7,544 nucleotides of DNA, from positions 1 through 7,544 of the forward strand of contig CAMINA010000061.1 of assembly GCA_946221825.1 (NCBI GenBank), written 5' to 3'. Positions 5,927-7,544 of this stretch are shown here, piece by piece (position 1 is the first letter of the stretch; every line of letters begins with the position of its first letter). Below the pieces are notes generated by a model. That model was not told the DNA's origin and did no database searches. It saw nothing but the letters and a program-made list of their open reading frames with translations. The DNA is from an uncultured Nesterenkonia sp. (GTDB lineage: Bacteria > Actinomycetota > Actinomycetes > Actinomycetales > Micrococcaceae). Position numbers and translations under genes: made by a program.

Positions 5927-5967
5927 GTGGGCCGAACCTGTGGGGATTTCTCACATGTTCGGCCCAC
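5927..5967. repeat. palindromic repeat unit 1 (possible terminator)
   Basis: GTGGGCCGAAC (5927-5937) and GTTCGGCCCAC (5957-5967) are perfect 11-bp arms. After one mismatch, TGTG (5939-5942) pairs with CACA (5952-5955), leaving a 9-nt loop. It begins 14 nt after the AraC stop, a natural terminator position, but no T-run follows. Its core resembles unit 2 (AACCTGT at the left, GTTCGG at the right). Confidence 0.75.
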
Positions 5968-5976
5968 TGCTCTGAC

Positions 5977-6013
5977 GGGTCGCAACCTGTCGAGATCTCC
6001 GACAGGTTCGGTC
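5977..6013. repeat. palindromic repeat unit 2, related to unit 1
   Basis: AACCTGTCG (5984-5992) and CGACAGGTT (6000-6008) are perfect 9-bp arms around AGATCTC. With one bulged C (5983) the stem extends through GG(T)CG/CGG(T)C. By hand alignment about 28 of 36 positions agree with unit 1, and the copies are offset by about 48 nt in the same order. The similarity suggests a dispersed extragenic palindrome family; a weak GTTTGTCT follows, so a terminator role is also possible. Confidence 0.7.
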
Positions 6014-6018
6014 GGAGT

Positions 6019-6222
6019 TTGTCTCAGCGCAATGTCGACCGCGCTGTGGACTACACGTTCGAGCGCCTCGGCTTCTATGCGCGCGACGAAGGGCTACTCG
6101 AATCAGCTTTGGCCCGCCCGGTGACGACTGTCTACGGCAGTCCTGTCTACCCCAGCCTGGCGCAGGCCGCCGCCGCGCAGAGCGAGTCGCTGGCAGGACT
6201 GAACTTCGCCTCCCCCGCCTGA
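6019..6222 (+). pseudogene. Doc/Fic-type toxin, N-terminal fragment
   Basis: The frame reads FERLGFYARDEGLLESALAR, then PVTTVYGSPVYPSLAQAAAA and QSESLAG. This matches the first half of Doc (death-on-curing) proteins, where GLLESALARP, then YP-LA-KAAA---SLA, lead straight into the Fic loop HPF(x)DGNKR. Here the match stops at residue 60 (near 6199), just before that loop, and the frame ends seven residues later. The His, Asp, Asn and Arg that act on nucleotide and target are all missing, so it cannot be an active Doc kinase. The only in-frame start is TTG 6019 with no ribosome site, and no antitoxin gene is visible beside it: the preceding 100 nt hold the palindromes. Probably a remnant left by deletion. 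Confidence 0.75.
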
Positions 6223-6225
6223 TCA

Positions 6226-6537
6226 GCCGCGGGCCCCGAACTGCGCGGCCACCTGGTCGCCGACAGTGCCGATGATGTCCTCATCGGCCGGACTGCGGTC
6301 TCGGCGCTCTCTCAGGGGCAGCGGCGCCGTCTGGAGCTGGCCATGCGGCTGGCGGAGCGCCCGCATGTGCTGCTCTTGGATGAGCCGAGCAACCATCTGG
6401 CCATGCAGCTGGTCCAGGAGCTGGCGGAGGCGCTGATCGTCACGGAGGCCGCCGTCGTCGTCGCCACCCACGATCGGCGGATGATCCAGGACCTGGCCGG
6501 GTTCCGCCGGGTGACATTGGGAGGTGATCAAGCCTGA
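6226..6537 (+). pseudogene. ABC-F ATPase, C-terminal fragment
   Basis: The frame that ended the Doc fragment stays open after its stop and encodes the end of an ATP-binding domain: signature LSQGQRRRLELA, Walker B VLLLDEPSNHL, and the switch histidine in VVVATHDRR. DEPSNHL resembles the DEPTNHL of ABC-F proteins, which have two such domains and act on the ribosome (translation factors or antibiotic resistance). Walker A, the Q-loop and the entire first domain are missing, so it cannot bind ATP normally. Similarity starts around 6265 and runs to the TGA at 6535. ATG 6343 has GGAG 6 nt upstream and could give 64 residues, but that start lies after the signature motif. Best read as the tail of a gene whose front was deleted at the junction with the Doc fragment (about 6199-6265). 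Confidence 0.78.
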
Positions 6538-6558
6538 TGGTCCAGCCGCACTCCCCGC

Positions 6559-6564
6559 TAGGAT
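6559..6564 (+). promoter_or_regulatory. candidate -10 element for the SnoaL-like gene, possibly leaderless
   Basis: TAGGAT fits the TANNNT pattern, and its last base is 7 nt before ATG 6572, the distance expected if transcription starts at or beside the start codon. The same bases also offer a weak AGGA ribosome site, so leadered translation from an upstream promoter is the alternative. Confidence 0.35.
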
Positions 6565-6571
6565 GGCGCCC

Positions 6572-6940
6572 ATGAGCCTCGCCGCGCTGATGGACCTGGA
6601 GCACCACGGGTGGAAGTCCCTGTCCAGCGGCACCGGAGCCGAATTCTATGGGCGGGTCATGACCGAGACTGCGGTCATGACCCTGTCCCAGGGGTTCGTC
6701 CTGGACCGCGATCAGGTGGTCGTCTCCCTCAACGATGCCCCGCCCTGGAGCTCCTATGAGATCTCCGAGGAGCGGCTGGTGCATCAGGGCGGCGACTCCG
6801 CCGTTCTGGTCTATCGAGGCAGGGCCTGGCGGGGTGGGGATGAGCCTGCCTTCGATGCGTGGATGACCAGCGTCTACGTGGAGATGGACGGCCAGTGGCG
6901 TCTGGCCTCGTATCAGCAGACGCCCATCCCGCAGGGCTGA
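6572..6940 (+). CDS. SnoaL-like/DUF4440 (NTF2-fold) protein
   Basis: 122 residues, the usual size for a single NTF2-fold domain. The pattern is that of DUF4440/SnoaL-like proteins: an opening helix (MDLEHHGWKSL), GAEFYGRVMTETAVMTL, the turn GFVLDRDQVVVSL at 41-53, the PPWSSYEI strand at 57-64, then alternating strands SAVLVYRGRA and FDAWMTSVYVEMDGQWRLAS and a QQTP end. Such domains bind small molecules; some are enzymes, but no catalytic set can be assigned here. Start choice: ATG 6572 lies 8 nt after AGGA and directly downstream of a -10-like TAGGAT; ATG 6563 and GTG 6524 are in frame but give a Pro/Ala-rich extension, and 6524 overlaps the ABC-F remnant. The next gene follows after 21 nt, so the two are probably one operon. 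Confidence 0.85.
   Translation: MSLAALMDLEHHGWKSLSSGTGAEFYGRVMTETAVMTLSQGFVLDRDQVVVSLNDAPPWSSYEISEERLVHQGGDSAVLVYRGRAWRGGDEPAFDAWMTSVYVEMDGQWRLASYQQTPIPQG
6655..6682. repeat. two identical 10-bp palindromes, 18 nt apart
   Basis: GGTCATGACC occurs at 6655-6664 and 6673-6682, inside the SnoaL-like gene, encoding VMT twice in VMTETAVMT. Each copy is a perfect palindrome. Confidence 0.6.
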
Positions 6941-6961
6941 TCGCGGAGACCGGAGGAACTG

Positions 6962-7544
6962 ATGGGTGAACAGGGCGCAGGACCGCAGGGAGCGGATCAG
7001 AGGAGCGCAGCTCCTGATGTCAGCGATGAGCGGATCAGGGAGAGCACCGGCCGCGGTTGGGACGACTGGGTGGCCGTGATCGACGCTGGCCCCGGCCGGG
7101 AGGCCAGCCACGCCACCGTCGCCGCCTGGCTGGTGGAGGAGCACGGCGTCGACGGCTGGTGGGCTCAGGGCGTGACGGTGGGTTATGAGCGGCTCACCGG
7201 TCGGCGTCTGCCCGGTCAGATGAAGGATGGAACCTTCAGCGTCTCCCGCTCCAAGACTCTGGACCTGGACGGGGAGGAGTTTCGCGAGCGGCTCAATGAC
7301 GACGCCGCACGGGCCGCCCTGCTTCCGGGGCTCAGCTCAGTGCCCCGATCCAAGCCCGCGACCAGGGCGCCGAAGTTCTCCCTGAGCGACGCCGAGTCAG
7401 GTGAGGAGCTGGGCGTCCTCCAGTTCCGTCTGGAGCCGGCGTCGGCGGGTGCCAAGCTGGTGGTCACCCACGAGAAGCTCCCGGACCCGGATGCCGCCGA
7501 ACGTTGGAAGCAGCACTGGGGCGACTGGCTGGAGTCCCTGGCGG
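6962..7544 (+). CDS. DUF4287-like plus SRPBCC-like protein, 3' end cut
   Basis: The open frame gives 194 residues without a stop and continues past the right edge. Residues 1-25 are a variable polar lead. Residues 28-95 hold the pattern TGRGWDDWVAVIDA, EEHGVDGWWAQGVTVGYER and GRRLPGQMKDGTF, typical of a short actinobacterial domain (DUF4287-like) that precedes SRPBCC domains. Residues 96-194 fit an SRPBCC/AHSA1 fold: SVSRSKTLDL strand, a helix near 104-120, KFSLSD, LGVLQFRLEP, KLVVTHEKLPD, and the start of the long last helix AERWKQHWGDWLESL, which lines the ligand pocket in this fold. GGAGG at 6952-6956 lies 5 nt before ATG 6962. It follows the SnoaL-like gene by 21 nt in the same direction. 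No specific substrate is known; probably a small-molecule binder. Confidence 0.8.
   Translation, partial: MGEQGAGPQGADQRSAAPDVSDERIRESTGRGWDDWVAVIDAGPGREASHATVAAWLVEEHGVDGWWAQGVTVGYERLTGRRLPGQMKDGTFSVSRSKTLDLDGEEFRERLNDDAARAALLPGLSSVPRSKPATRAPKFSLSDAESGEELGVLQFRLEPASAGAKLVVTHEKLPDPDAAERWKQHWGDWLESLA

Noticed and set aside
6524..6571. GTG 6524 or ATG 6563 as start of the SnoaL-like gene
   Set aside because: They add a Pro/Ala-rich stretch outside the fold, and GTG 6524 overlaps the ABC-F remnant; ATG 6572 fits both possible signals.
6440..7144. 234-residue minus-strand open frame
   Set aside because: It spans three plus-strand genes or remnants, shows no family pattern and has no good start site.
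1..7544. CRISPR array, tRNA, rRNA, insertion sequence or attachment site
   Set aside because: No regularly spaced repeats, cloverleaf, rRNA-like stretch, transposase frame or duplicated target site was seen by eye.

Overview
The window is GC-rich, densely packed DNA with strong Shine-Dalgarno sites and GTG starts. Together with an actinobacterial menaquinone locus (menA, a short menE, a PLDc_N protein and a DUF4229 protein), this points to a Gram-positive actinobacterium. I infer Micrococcales, probably Micrococcaceae and possibly a salt- or alkali-tolerant genus such as Nesterenkonia; the very acidic linker of one exported protein fits, but does not prove, that guess.

Layout. (1) 1-167, minus: start of a DUF4229 two-helix membrane protein that runs off the left edge. 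(2) 264-716, plus: a 150-aa PLDc_N membrane protein with a charged tail. A 96-nt gap with overlapping divergent promoter candidates separates it from DUF4229. (3) 752-3049, minus: a tightly coupled run that reads, in transcription order, a 37-aa membrane microprotein, menE and menA. The microprotein stop overlaps the menE GTG, and the menA ribosome site overlaps the menE stop. (4) 3188-4080, plus, divergent from the men genes: a four-helix membrane protein with membrane-edge histidines and an ATGA-overlapping lipoprotein carrying a complete cytochrome b5 domain. (5) 4110-5912, plus: a two-domain VOC protein lacking the usual metal ligand, then an AraC-type regulator with a GyrI-like ligand domain. 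(6) 5913-6537: no intact gene. It holds two related palindromic repeats in tandem, a fragment of a Doc/Fic toxin without its catalytic motif, and a fragment of an ABC-F ATPase without its Walker A. (7) 6572-7544, plus: a SnoaL/DUF4440-like protein and a DUF4287-SRPBCC-like protein cut by the right edge.

How it fits together. MenE activates o-succinylbenzoate with CoA and MenA prenylates dihydroxynaphthoate, so the minus-strand run makes the membrane quinone. The divergent pair next to it looks like a membrane-to-outside electron-transfer module: a candidate haem-binding four-helix protein and an anchored b5 haem protein that could exchange electrons with menaquinone. This link is inferred from gene position and histidine placement. 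The right half is accessory: small ligand-binding folds, a ligand-responsive regulator and decayed toxin and resistance-type genes around repeated palindromes. No tRNA, rRNA, CRISPR array or insertion sequence was recognised.
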